Shown: in pieces, positions 30,162 through 37,753 of the stretch | Position numbering within the stretch: position 1 is the stretch's first letter | Layout of the letters: every line of letters starts with the position of its first letter | DNA from: Chroococcus sp. FPU101 | Lineage (GTDB): Bacteria > Cyanobacteriota > Cyanobacteriia > Cyanobacteriales > Microcystaceae | Assembly (NCBI RefSeq): GCF_017312365.1 | Contig: NZ_BLJI01000013.1 | Location: 55,200-119,199 of the forward strand | Direction of reading: 5' to 3' | Length of the DNA stretch: 64,000 nucleotides | Position numbers and translations under genes: made by a program | The notes under the pieces: model-generated | Seen by the model: only the letters and a program-made list of their open reading frames with translations | What the model was told of the DNA's origin: nothing | The model's database searches: none

Positions 30162-30240
30162 TCAATTTTTATTCTTTAATCAAAGATTTTGAGAAAGAAA
30201 TTCTATCGGATCAACAATAATCAATTTTTGTTCTTTAATC
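30123..30240. repeat. 59-bp tandem duplication covering two convergent gene ends
   Basis: Units 30123-30181 and 30182-30240 are identical except for one base (A versus G near the end). The first copy encodes the tail and stop of the carotenoid oxygenase. The second encodes the tail and stop of the convergent permease gene on the other strand. Before the duplication the two stops were adjacent. Confidence 0.95.
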
Positions 30241-31093
30241 GAGGATTCAAGACCTCGCTTAATCCTTCTCCGAGTAATGATAAACCGACAACCATCGTAG
30301 TCAAAGCTAGACCGGGATAAAGCGTTGTCCACCAGATTCCAGTTGATAAATCGGCTAATGCTTCCTTTAAATCGTGTCCCCATTCGGGTATTTCTTCGGG
30401 TAATCCTAATCCTAAAAATCCTAAACCTCCTAATACTAAAATAGCATCAGCCGCATTGAGGGTAAAAATTACGGGGACACTTTGAATTACATTAAAGAAA
30501 AGATATTTGGATAAAACACGAATCGGTGTAGCCCCTAATGCTTGTGCTGCTTCAACAAATAATTCATTTTTGACACTAACGGTTTGATTGCGAACAATAC
30601 GGAAATATTGCGGAATATAGGAAATACTGACCGCGATCGCAACATTTAAAATCCCTCGACCTAAAATAAAAGCTAAGGTAATCGATAGCAATAATCCAGG
30701 TAAAGTATAAATTGTATCCATCAAAAAGAGCAAAATTCTATCCAGTCTTCCCCCTAAATATCCACTAATTAAACCTAAAGGTACTCCGACAAACATCGAT
30801 ATCAAAGTCGCTAAAAAAACAACTTGTAATGCTGCCTGTGTACCGAATAGCGTTCGAGAAAAAACATCATATCCTCTAACATTTGTCCCAAACCAATGAT
30901 TAGCAGATGGGGGAGCTTGAATGGGATAGCTAAGTAAATCAGTTGGATCTTTTAGTAAACCAATTGTTTGTAACAGAGGAGCGAATAAAGCGATTAAAAT
31001 AAAACTAATCGTGAGAACTAATCCAATTCTCATCAACTGAGTTGTTAGATTGGGACGCTCTAAACGATTAATTGGCAGTTTAAAAGTAGTCAT
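30221..31093 (-). CDS. Oligopeptide/dipeptide-type ABC transporter permease (DppC/OppC family)
   Basis: This 290-residue inner-membrane permease has an OppC-type N-terminal segment, then HWFGTNVRGYDVFSRTLFGTQ, a family hallmark, about five further membrane helices and the permease loop (EAAQALGATPIRVLSKYLF). It would import peptides or nickel-like substrates with partners encoded elsewhere; no ATPase, DppB or binding protein is adjacent. Its final codons and stop lie in the second copy of the 59-bp repeat. An 8-bp gap separates its start from the divergent Uma2 gene. Confidence 0.9.
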   Translation of the reverse strand: MTTFKLPINRLERPNLTTQLMRIGLVLTISFILIALFAPLLQTIGLLKDPTDLLSYPIQAPPSANHWFGTNVRGYDVFSRTLFGTQAALQVVFLATLISMFVGVPLGLISGYLGGRLDRILLFLMDTIYTLPGLLLSITLAFILGRGILNVAIAVSISYIPQYFRIVRNQTVSVKNELFVEAAQALGATPIRVLSKYLFFNVIQSVPVIFTLNAADAILVLGGLGFLGLGLPEEIPEWGHDLKEALADLSTGIWWTTLYPGLALTTMVVGLSLLGEGLSEVLNPRLKNKN

Positions 31094-31101
31094 ATTTAAA
31101 A

Positions 31102-31737
31102 ATGTTTGCTGTTATTACACCTGAAACCATTGAGTTACCCCCTGGTACTGTTGTTCGACTTCTTGGCACTTGGGACGATTATCAAGCCATTGTAGAACAA
31201 TTAGGCGATCGCTCGATCCCGCGTGTTAAATATCGTCCTGGAGAAATTTTATTAATGTCACCTTTACCCGTACATGGTCGTCAAGCTAATATTTTGGCAG
31301 ATGTTGTAAAAGTTTTGTTAGATCATCTAGAACAAGATTACGAAGCTTTTACACCGATTACAATGGATTTACCTGAAATTAGAGGGATTGAGCCTGATTA
31401 TTGTTTTTATATCGATCATTGGGCGGCCGTTGCGGGTAAAGATCGAATTAAATGGGGTGTTGATCCGTCTCCTGATTTAATCATAGAAATCGATGTGACA
31501 AGTTACACTGATGTTAACGACTATTTACCCTACCAAGTTCCCGAAGCGTGGATCTTTAAAAGAAATCAGCTTTTAATTTATGGTTTAGAGAATAATCGAT
31601 ATACACTTAAAACCAGTAGCCGCTATTTTCTAGGTCTAAATATTTTAGAAATCATTGAGGAATGTTTGCAGATAGCGAATGAACGTAATACAAGTACAGC
31701 CATCCGAGAATTAAGACGAAAATTAGCCAACAAATGA
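31102..31737 (+). CDS. Uma2 family (DUF820) endonuclease-like protein
   Basis: This 211-residue protein has the PD-(D/E)xK-like pattern of cyanobacterial Uma2 proteins: IEPDYCFYI, PDLIIEIDV and a polar YLPYQVPEAWIF block. The family is hugely expanded in cyanobacteria and often linked to mobile DNA, but biological roles are not established. It converges on a DUF29 gene with a 1-bp gap. A second Uma2 gene lies at 45972-46778, just beyond the integrated element. Confidence 0.85.
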   Translation: MFAVITPETIELPPGTVVRLLGTWDDYQAIVEQLGDRSIPRVKYRPGEILLMSPLPVHGRQANILADVVKVLLDHLEQDYEAFTPITMDLPEIRGIEPDYCFYIDHWAAVAGKDRIKWGVDPSPDLIIEIDVTSYTDVNDYLPYQVPEAWIFKRNQLLIYGLENNRYTLKTSSRYFLGLNILEIIEECLQIANERNTSTAIRELRRKLANK

Positions 31738-31738
31738 T

Positions 31739-32209
31739 TTAGTCTAACCAGTCGCAGGATTCACCAGGGAAAAAATGCTCATCTAACACTTGTTCTATTG
31801 TATATGGACATTCTTTTTGGAACGTTCGTTCTGATAAATTTGTTTCTCCTGCGGCTAAAATGACTCCTTTTTGATAAGCTTGTTTAAGCCCTTCACTTAA
31901 ATAAGGTTTTAAACTCGGATTTTCGGCTAATAATTCTAAAATATCGATTCTTTGAACCCGAATCGTACTAAACCAACTACGGGTACGTTTTTGGGGTTGA
32001 TACTCCCATTTGAGTAAATGACCCACTAAGATACTAAGACGATTTCGTAGTTCCGATCGTTGCTGTTTTCCCAAAGATTCTATTTCCTCAACTAAATTAG
32101 GGAGATCCAGTTCACTCCATTTCTGATGACGCAGGAGTTCAGCTTGTTTTTGCGTCCAAGCATAAAAATCAGTCTCATAGAGAGAATTTAAAGGTATGGG
32201 CTGACTCAT
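31739..32209 (-). CDS. DUF29 family protein
   Basis: This 156-residue protein has the DUF29 layout: YETDFYAWTQKQAELLR at the start, LDLPNLVEEIESLGKQQRSE and a central LVGHLLKWEYQP. The family is common in cyanobacteria and of unknown function. It overlaps the upstream amidohydrolase by 4 nt (ATGA), which implies translational coupling. Confidence 0.88.
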   Translation of the reverse strand: MSQPIPLNSLYETDFYAWTQKQAELLRHQKWSELDLPNLVEEIESLGKQQRSELRNRLSILVGHLLKWEYQPQKRTRSWFSTIRVQRIDILELLAENPSLKPYLSEGLKQAYQKGVILAAGETNLSERTFQKECPYTIEQVLDEHFFPGESCDWLD

Positions 32210-33390
32210 AATAATGATTGATTCCAGTATTTGTAAGTGGCGTAAGCGAGAGTGACAACACCTGTAACTATTGCAGACTCATTGACTTCAAATTCAGGAT
32301 GATGTAGGGGAAAATTATATTGATCCGAGTAGCCAACTCCTAAACGAAACATACTACCGGGGGCGTGTTGGAGATAGACTGAAAAATCTTCTGCCCCTAA
32401 TGAGGGTTCGTTCAATATTTCGATATGATCATTCCCCCAAGCTTCTCGGCCTGCTTCTTCTAAAATTTGGGTTAAATAAGAATCATTGATCACCGCAGGA
32501 ACACCACGACTATATTTGATCTCATAGGTTGCCCCATATGCTTGACAGATATTAGCGACAATACCTTCGATCCATTCGGGTAGGTTGGCATGAGTTTCGG
32601 GGTGTAGCGATCGCACTGTTCCCGACAACCAAACTTGATCCGCGATCACATTTGAAGCGCGTCCCCCATTAATTTGACCAATGGTTAAAACAATGGGACG
32701 TAGGGGGTTTTGAGTTCGACTAATGGCCTGTTGTAGGGTGGTCATGACTTGTGACGCGATCCAAATAGCATCGATCGCTTCGTGAGGTCTGGCCCCGTGT
32801 CCCGACTCTCCATAAATATATATTTCTAAATCATCGGCGGCGGCGGTTAAACAGCCGTACCTAATGCCAATATTTCGCGCTACAATCGACGGGAACACAT
32901 GAACCCCAAAAATCGCGTTTACATCCCTCATCACGCCATCTTGCACCATCCAAGCGGCTCCTTGGGCTATTTCTTCGGCGGGTTGGAAGATAAAGCGAGT
33001 GGTTCCCTGTATTGCTTCGGGTAATTGCGATAGAACCATTGCCGTTCCTAAACCGACGGTGGTATGAACATCATGTCCGCAAGCGTGCATAATTCCTGGT
33101 TTACGGGAAGCAAAATCCAAATTTGCTCGTTCTTGGATGGGTAGCGCATCCATATCGGTTCGGATTGCTAAAACGTTCTGACTGGGTGTTTTTCCAACTA
33201 AATCTCCCATAACTCCTGTTTTTCCAATGGTTTCTTGTACTTGAAGACCACAGGACGATAATACACCTGCCACATAGGCCGCTGTTTGGTATTCTTGTCC
33301 GCTTAGTTCGGGATGGGCATGAATATGACGACGAATTTCAATCAGTCTAGGGGCTAAGTTTTCGGCGATATCTTTAATTTTGGAGAGCAT
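32206..33390 (-). CDS. M20 family amidohydrolase (HipO/IAA-amino-acid-hydrolase-like)
   Basis: This 394-residue metal-dependent amidohydrolase probably hydrolyses N-acyl amino acids. Metal-site motifs are MHACGHDVHTT near residue 100, FQPAEEIAQGA near 136 and EPSLGAEDFSVYL near 330, with a dimerisation domain between (about 185-295). Length is normal for the M20D group. The natural substrate cannot be told from sequence. It ends in a 4-nt overlap with the DUF29 gene. Its start lies just outside the integrated element. Confidence 0.9.
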   Translation of the reverse strand: MLSKIKDIAENLAPRLIEIRRHIHAHPELSGQEYQTAAYVAGVLSSCGLQVQETIGKTGVMGDLVGKTPSQNVLAIRTDMDALPIQERANLDFASRKPGIMHACGHDVHTTVGLGTAMVLSQLPEAIQGTTRFIFQPAEEIAQGAAWMVQDGVMRDVNAIFGVHVFPSIVARNIGIRYGCLTAAADDLEIYIYGESGHGARPHEAIDAIWIASQVMTTLQQAISRTQNPLRPIVLTIGQINGGRASNVIADQVWLSGTVRSLHPETHANLPEWIEGIVANICQAYGATYEIKYSRGVPAVINDSYLTQILEEAGREAWGNDHIEILNEPSLGAEDFSVYLQHAPGSMFRLGVGYSDQYNFPLHHPEFEVNESAIVTGVVTLAYATYKYWNQSLL

Positions 33391-33536
33391 GAATCTTTAT
33401 TTTATGATGATTCTATCCATAAATTTTAATACAATTACTCTCCCCAAAACTGAAGAGAAAGGGTTCTCGTTCTAGGCCCATCTAATTCTAAAAATCATAC
33501 AGATTGCCATGTTCCTAAAGCTAGTTTACCATCAAC

Positions 33537-33563
33537 GATGCCGCAGGCACGCTTCGCGCACGG
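33537..33563. repeat. Short dispersed repeat, copy 1
   Basis: A 27-bp sequence (GATGCCGCAGGCACGC followed by TTCGCGCACGG) matches a second copy at 53067-53093 at 23 of 27 positions. Here it adds seven in-frame codons to the yjbQ remnant. GC-rich repeats of this kind are a familiar class in cyanobacterial genomes. Confidence 0.75.
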
Positions 33564-33568
33564 AATTA

Positions 33569-33584
33569 CTTCACTGGTACTGAG
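33569..33584. other. attL, left junction core of the integrative element
   Basis: The 16-bp core CTTCACTGGTACTGAG is identical to 45639-45654 and falls at the exact point where the yjbQ reading frame breaks. Sequence to the left is yjbQ 3' coding; sequence to the right is element DNA. Confidence 0.88.
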
Positions 33585-33716
33585 TCGGTCGTTGTCGTCA
33601 AACACCATTATATACAAGAGTTATAGACACTTCCATATAGAACAGTCTGAATATTCTCTAGTAATTAATGGATCTACTAACAAAATTCTACTGCTGTAGA
33701 GCAAAGATGCAACAAT

Positions 33717-34418
33717 TTATTCAAGCTTGTAATATTTCCATCGTTTACCTTCTTTTTCGGCTCTATAACCTAATTGCTCTAGCGTTCCTTTATCTCGCTT
33801 GTACTCAATGCCTTGACGGGTCATTCCAAGTTGTTCTACTAAAAGATCTACTGATAACCCATCGTCATTAAAAATGGGGTCTAGAGATGCCTTGGTGATT
33901 CTTTGTGATGACGAATCATCATGATTGTCGTCGGTTTGAGATGAGTTAAAGGTGTTCCTCAAGTCTTCAATTTCCGTTTTCAGGGTAGCGATCGCGTTAG
34001 ATAACTCATCAAGTGTAGCTAGTGGCTGACTGAGTAATCGATCATGGTCGTATACTGTAGAACCCAATCCCTGAAAAGCTTTATCGAAATCATCTAACTT
34101 CTTTTCAAGAGGGCTAATCCGTTCAATGATTGATTGGGCGCGGTGGTCAAGCTGATTCATCGTGACGGCTTCATCTTTAGTCAGGAAGTTGAATAGATAC
34201 TTATCGAGATGACTATCTAGTGCTTTATCAAGATATTCCGCTATACGTTCATCTAGATTAGTTGTATTGACAGTCTCTAGATTATCTAGCTTACCTAATC
34301 TTGTTGAGACGAATTTAACCAGTTCGGCACTAGCGTTAGTCCCTTCTTCATCCATCAATTGTTTGAATTCACCCCAGAGTGATTCGTCAATCCTAAAAGT
34401 GGCAAGTGTTTTACCCAT
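33717..34418 (-). CDS. Ribbon-helix-helix / coiled-coil / HTH regulator of the element
   Basis: This 233-residue protein begins with a ribbon-helix-helix-like segment (TLATFRIDESLWGEFKQLMDEEG, residues 4-27, quoted in part as a motif), continues as a mostly helical, coiled-coil-like middle (about 50-160) and ends with a small DNA-binding-like domain (LSVDLLVEQLGMTRQGIEYK, about 190-233). It probably controls its own promoter and may act in replication or partition. Directly upstream lies a 158-bp array of 12-bp-spaced TCTA(T/G)A boxes, the kind of cooperative site such dimers bind. It is divergent from the small-gene operon at 34644. Confidence 0.6.
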   Translation of the reverse strand: MGKTLATFRIDESLWGEFKQLMDEEGTNASAELVKFVSTRLGKLDNLETVNTTNLDERIAEYLDKALDSHLDKYLFNFLTKDEAVTMNQLDHRAQSIIERISPLEKKLDDFDKAFQGLGSTVYDHDRLLSQPLATLDELSNAIATLKTEIEDLRNTFNSSQTDDNHDDSSSQRITKASLDPIFNDDGLSVDLLVEQLGMTRQGIEYKRDKGTLEQLGYRAEKEGKRWKYYKLE

Positions 34419-34577
34419 TGTCTATCTATATATCTAGATGTACTTCTATATTATAGACATTTGTCTAGAGTTTAATCTATACATCTAGATTATGTGTTGA
34501 TAGTTTGTCTATAAATTATGTCTATACTAAACCGATAGACAGTAGTCTAGAAATAAGTCTATACTGACATCTATACA
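34419..34577. promoter_or_regulatory. 12-bp-periodic TCTA(T/G)A box array (candidate operator/centromere)
   Basis: About 14 copies of TCTATA, TCTAGA or the complement occur in 158 bp. Start positions include 34433, 34445, 34464, 34476, 34508, 34521, 34534, 34546, 34558 and 34570, a spacing of 12-13 bp, with extra boxes at 34452 and 34484. The array separates the ribbon-helix-helix gene from the divergent small-gene operon and should carry both promoters. Confidence 0.7.
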
Positions 34578-34643
34578 AACAACAAGGCAGTTGACAGACT
34601 GGACATCAAGACAACTGCCTAACCCTCAAAGGAGTTTATCCAC

Positions 34644-34955
34644 ATGATATCAAACACACTCACTCATCCCGAACAATTAGCCAGAGAACGAGTCATCATC
34701 GAGGTTGAAAGCTGGTTTACTGTACTTCTTACCAAAGCGACTGATTTAAGATGCCGTGTGCAGCTAGAGAACCGAATCCAAAAATCAGCCTATATTTACC
34801 GCGCATTCGATGGGTTTAAATTAGGTCGTATTTGGGTGAACTACTCAGGCGTTATCTGTTACGAACCCAATCACCTATCAGTCAGCCGTAATGCGACTTA
34901 TCAAGCTTGTCACCTATCACAAGCGTTAATTCAGATTATCTCGTATCACTTCTAA
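34644..34955 (+). CDS. Hypothetical protein of the element
   Basis: This 103-residue protein is not recognised. It starts at ATG 34644 with AAAGGAG 9 nt upstream, a strong ribosome-binding site. The sequence is mixed alpha/beta with no membrane segment; the central block YRAFDGFKLGRIWVNYSG suggests a small folded domain. It is the first gene of a plus-strand series (34.6-36.8 kb) running from the TCTA(T/G)A array. Confidence 0.6.
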   Translation: MISNTLTHPEQLARERVIIEVESWFTVLLTKATDLRCRVQLENRIQKSAYIYRAFDGFKLGRIWVNYSGVICYEPNHLSVSRNATYQACHLSQALIQIISYHF

Positions 34956-35015
34956 AACCGCTTCAATCAATCTCACCAGACTACGCTACACAACACTTCA
35001 ATTAGGACACAAAAC

Positions 35016-35264
35016 ATGATACAAGCTACCGATTTCTTAATAATTGATGATGATCAATATACCCGTTTTATGATCGGCGATCGCATTTATTTCGGTGTAC
35101 CTGTTGATCTAGATGATACTGAGAAAATCAGAAGATTATACGATTTTATCAATGGCTATAACTCAGGATTTAACAAAGGCTACGTTCAAGGCATAACAGA
35201 ACAAGCCGACAAAATCAGACACGCGCTGATGCTGCCTTCTGTCGCTACCTTGAACAATTTCTAA
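35016..35264 (+). CDS. Hypothetical small acidic protein of the element
   Basis: This 82-residue acidic protein has a likely beta-rich first half (LIIDDDQYTRFMIGDRIYFG) and a helical second half. The ribosome-binding site AGGA lies about 10 nt upstream of the ATG. A HIP1 octamer lies within the gene. Function unknown; it is 60 nt downstream of the previous element gene. Confidence 0.55.
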   Translation: MIQATDFLIIDDDQYTRFMIGDRIYFGVPVDLDDTEKIRRLYDFINGYNSGFNKGYVQGITEQADKIRHALMLPSVATLNNF

Positions 35265-35324
35265 TAACCGCTTCAACCTCAGACACTACCTTACAAACAC
35301 TCATAAATACAGGAAGTGAAAATC

Positions 35325-35531
35325 ATGAATCCTCAAATTCTTAACTACAAGCAACAAATCCTAGAAAACATCCAAACCCTAGAAAAACTCTGTACTGAGT
35401 ATTTGGCAATCGCTGAAAATATTCCAGAGGATAAACTGATTGTTTACTCATTGGGTGATCAACCTATTTACGATGCAGTCTTTTTATCGGTAGGTGAGTC
35501 TTTTTATTCAGAGATGAGACGCATAGTCTAA
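35325..35531 (+). CDS. Hypothetical small protein of the element
   Basis: This 68-residue protein starts at the ATG at 35325, preceded by AGGAAGTG; a GTG at 35316 would add three residues. It is mostly helical (NYKQQILENIQTLEKL). No family recognised. Confidence 0.5.
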   Translation: MNPQILNYKQQILENIQTLEKLCTEYLAIAENIPEDKLIVYSLGDQPIYDAVFLSVGESFYSEMRRIV

Positions 35532-35568
35532 AAAACAATAAGTGAGGTTTAACCCCCATAATATAGTT

Positions 35569-35599
35569 AATCCCCTAGAGGTGCGAACTCTGGGGGATT
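35569..35599. promoter_or_regulatory. Strong hairpin between element small genes
   Basis: AATCCCC pairs with GGGGATT and, inside that, AGAG pairs with CTCT around a GTGCGAA loop. It lies between the genes at 35325 and 35634. There is no long T-run, so it may be a weak terminator or an mRNA-processing/stability structure. Confidence 0.6.
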
Positions 35600-35633
35600 G
35601 AAAAACTTACAGCTTTTTAAAGGAAATAAAATA

Positions 35634-35783
35634 ATGTCCTCTAAATCATCTAAATACAGTCGTAATGCAGCTATCGCACGTCTTAGAGAACAAATGATTG
35701 AGTATTACTACAAAAACATCGCCCCAGTCAAAAAAATGAACGAGGAGAACGAGAAGCGGGACGAAATCACTCCATCTAATTGA
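35634..35783 (+). CDS. Hypothetical 49-residue basic protein of the element
   Basis: I take the ATG at 35634 (MSSKSSKYSRNAAIARLREQ) because AAAGGAAA lies about 9 nt before it; the longer TTG-started frame at 35598 overlaps the hairpin. The peptide is short, helical and basic then acidic. Function unknown. Confidence 0.45.
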   Translation: MSSKSSKYSRNAAIARLREQMIEYYYKNIAPVKKMNEENEKRDEITPSN

Positions 35784-35939
35784 TCTACATCACAGCGTAA
35801 TTAGATGAACAAGCGTTAATTTAGCTGTACACATAGAATCTAGGTTTAATAAATTATGCTGTGTCCCATCAATAATACTTGATTGGGTGCAGGAATTATT
35901 AAAGCGATATTTAGGTAGAAAGAAGGTTAGGCAACGAGA

Positions 35940-36284
35940 ATGGATTTTTTTAATCTTGTGTTCAAAGGAAAAGATGTGATTGAAGATTTATCTCATTCAA
36001 AAGACCGTTACGCCAGACAAATTAAGTTTTTTAAAGATCAGGATAAACAGTTGGGAATAGCCGTTTTTGACAATAACTCAATCTATGGAGAATATTGGAT
36101 AGAGAACATTCGAGTTCCCAAAGAGTATGAAACTACGTTCAACGACAGTGGATTAGATTTAGGGGTCAAATATCCGATTGAGTTATTCGGTTTATCGGCT
36201 TTTCCTGCTAGTAAAAAAGTGATTGCTAACTCGATGATGAGTAATCAATTAATTAAAACCATTTTTTCTTCAATGACAGAGTAA
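35940..36284 (+). CDS. Hypothetical protein of the element
   Basis: This 114-residue soluble protein has a probable alpha/beta fold. It starts at ATG 35940 and lies 24 nt upstream of the LRAT/NlpC-like gene, so the two are probably one transcript. The second half (VKYPIELFGLSAFPASKKVI) is hydrophobic but not a clear membrane helix. No family recognised; a partner or immunity role for the next gene is only a guess from adjacency. Confidence 0.55.
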   Translation: MDFFNLVFKGKDVIEDLSHSKDRYARQIKFFKDQDKQLGIAVFDNNSIYGEYWIENIRVPKEYETTFNDSGLDLGVKYPIELFGLSAFPASKKVIANSMMSNQLIKTIFSSMTE

Positions 36285-36308
36285 AAACTGACTCTGATAA
36301 CAAGAATT

Positions 36309-36773
36309 ATGACATTAACCAATGAAGACATTATCAAGTTAAGAGATGATCTCCGAGCCTCAGTCGATTCAACTAGCCTATACTATGGAAGACTTTTAGA
36401 ATGGCAGGATTTTTTGACTAATCATTATGGAATAGGATTAAGTAATGAGTATCTGTTCAGTACAGGAGAAATTTTCTCGGTCATCAAGACAGAGGGAAAA
36501 ACCATTAAATTAACTCCTACTCCATCATTACCGCCTACGATTGTCATTCAACGTTTAATTTATGCTTTGGATTGTTTCAAAAACTGGCACTATGGCTTAT
36601 TAGGCTGGAATTGTGAACATTATTCCCGTTTAGTGGTAACTAATGAATCTCTTTCCTATCAGGTAATGTATTCCCCTTTAGCATGGCTAAATCACGGGGG
36701 TTATCATCCTACAGCCGTTAAGGATTTTAATGAATATCTAAACTTCAGGGGATTGAATGATTTAATTCAATAG
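36309..36773 (+). CDS. LRAT/NlpC-P60-like (NC-domain) protein carried by the element
   Basis: This 154-residue protein shows two motifs of the LRAT/NC branch of the NlpC/P60 superfamily: NHYGIGLS with His39, and LGWNCEHYSRLVV with Cys102 and His104, followed by SYQV. In known relatives this His and Cys form a thiol catalytic site for acyl transfer or lipid/peptide hydrolysis. A beta-rich stretch lies between, as expected. No signal peptide is visible, so it should act in the cytoplasm. It is the last gene of the plus-strand series and a plausible effector of the element; substrate unknown. Confidence 0.6.
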   Translation: MTLTNEDIIKLRDDLRASVDSTSLYYGRLLEWQDFLTNHYGIGLSNEYLFSTGEIFSVIKTEGKTIKLTPTPSLPPTIVIQRLIYALDCFKNWHYGLLGWNCEHYSRLVVTNESLSYQVMYSPLAWLNHGGYHPTAVKDFNEYLNFRGLNDLIQ

Positions 36774-36858
36774 TCAAGGCTTAATTCTTAAACGAACCGA
36801 TATAACCCCTACTGATTCCGTTGTTTTCTCAGGGTTTACAGTTGCTCAACAGCGCATC

Positions 36859-37401
36859 TTACAAATCAGCTAACTTTTCCTTCTTTAACTGCTCAAAATA
36901 CATTTGTTCTAACTCGATTCTCTCTCGTCTAATTGACAGCATATCGACTGATTTCTCTAACCTAAGATAAGCCTCATAATTTCCATAATCAGCCATATAA
37001 AGCTTATCTAGTTCTATTTTAGCCATTGCTTCGGCTTCTTTTTTTAGTTCCTTTTCCCAGTTGGGGGAATCATCCACATCATGGCTTTGAACAGGGATTC
37101 TTGATAGGAAAAATGTAGCTGTTTTGAAGACGACGTTAGGATCTCCCGAATCTAATAATGCTTCTAATTTATCGATGCTTTTGGCAGCTAGAGACAAAAT
37201 TTTATGCTGCACCTCTTGGCTAATTTCTAATTGTCTGGCTTCTAATTCACCTTTAAACATAGGATGGTTCAGCCATCGATTTAAAGTCACTCTACCTATT
37301 TTTAATTCAGACGCTACAGCCGTTAAAGTCTTTCCTGCAAGAAGCAGGTTAACGGCTTTTTCTTGTAGCGGGGTTAGGTTTTCTGTTCCATTTCGTTTCA
37401 T
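36859..37401 (-). CDS. HTH protein resembling phage terminase small subunit (phBC6A51-like)
   Basis: This 180-residue protein begins with a homeodomain-like HTH (LTPLQEKAVNLLLAGKTLTA, then VASELKIGRVTLNRWLNHP), followed by long helices rich in Glu and Lys. This pattern is typical of terminase-small-subunit-like DNA-binding proteins of phages and satellites. No large terminase is present in the window, so it could serve packaging with a helper phage or act simply as a regulator. It lies 9 nt downstream of the 88-residue gene, in the polymerase operon. Confidence 0.65.
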   Translation of the reverse strand: MKRNGTENLTPLQEKAVNLLLAGKTLTAVASELKIGRVTLNRWLNHPMFKGELEARQLEISQEVQHKILSLAAKSIDKLEALLDSGDPNVVFKTATFFLSRIPVQSHDVDDSPNWEKELKKEAEAMAKIELDKLYMADYGNYEAYLRLEKSVDMLSIRRERIELEQMYFEQLKKEKLADL

Positions 37402-37410
37402 TTCGTTTTT

Positions 37411-37677
37411 TTATTTGTCTTTTTCTTTGGGTTTTCTTGCTCTTTTTCTCTTAGCTTTTTCTTCCCATATTTTTCGATATTCGGGATTTCTCATCTTTTC
37501 ACCCCATTGATCTATCCTTATTAAGGTTAAAATATTAATCCCTGTTTTTTCGGATTCATTTTCATAATAGTCAAAATGTCTTAGCGGTTCTCCATCAAGA
37601 ATCGGATCATAACAATCTAAATCTTTTGGGTCTGATTCATTAAGCGATATTTGATTAGTCATGCTAGAATTGTTCAT
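37411..37677 (-). CDS. Hypothetical 88-residue protein of the element
   Basis: This 88-residue protein is acidic at the N-terminus and strongly basic at the C-terminus (EEKAKRKRARKPKEKDK). No family recognised. A second in-frame ATG six codons on is possible. It lies between the polymerase gene (76 nt) and the terminase-like gene (9 nt). Confidence 0.55.
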   Translation of the reverse strand: MNNSSMTNQISLNESDPKDLDCYDPILDGEPLRHFDYYENESEKTGINILTLIRIDQWGEKMRNPEYRKIWEEKAKRKRARKPKEKDK

Positions 37678-37753
37678 ACGATAAAGAAGATTTTGGAAAG
37701 TAGCTGTTAGGAATACCTAACAGCTATATTAATGTTAGCAAATAAAGATTAAA

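Larger units (their letters stand above)
33435..33584 (-). pseudogene. 3' remnant of yjbQ, cut off by the integrated element
   Basis: Read on the minus strand from the att core, this encodes LSTSEVIP, seven repeat-encoded residues, then IVDGKLALGTWQSV, a TGA stop, FLELDGPRTR and LSLQFWGE with a TAA stop. This is the conserved C-terminus of the YjbQ/UPF0047 family. Its N-terminal part lies 12 kb away at 45639-45990 on the same strand. The internal TGA (probably from TGG) and a 21-nt in-frame repeat insert show that the fragment has decayed. There is no start codon. Confidence 0.9.
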
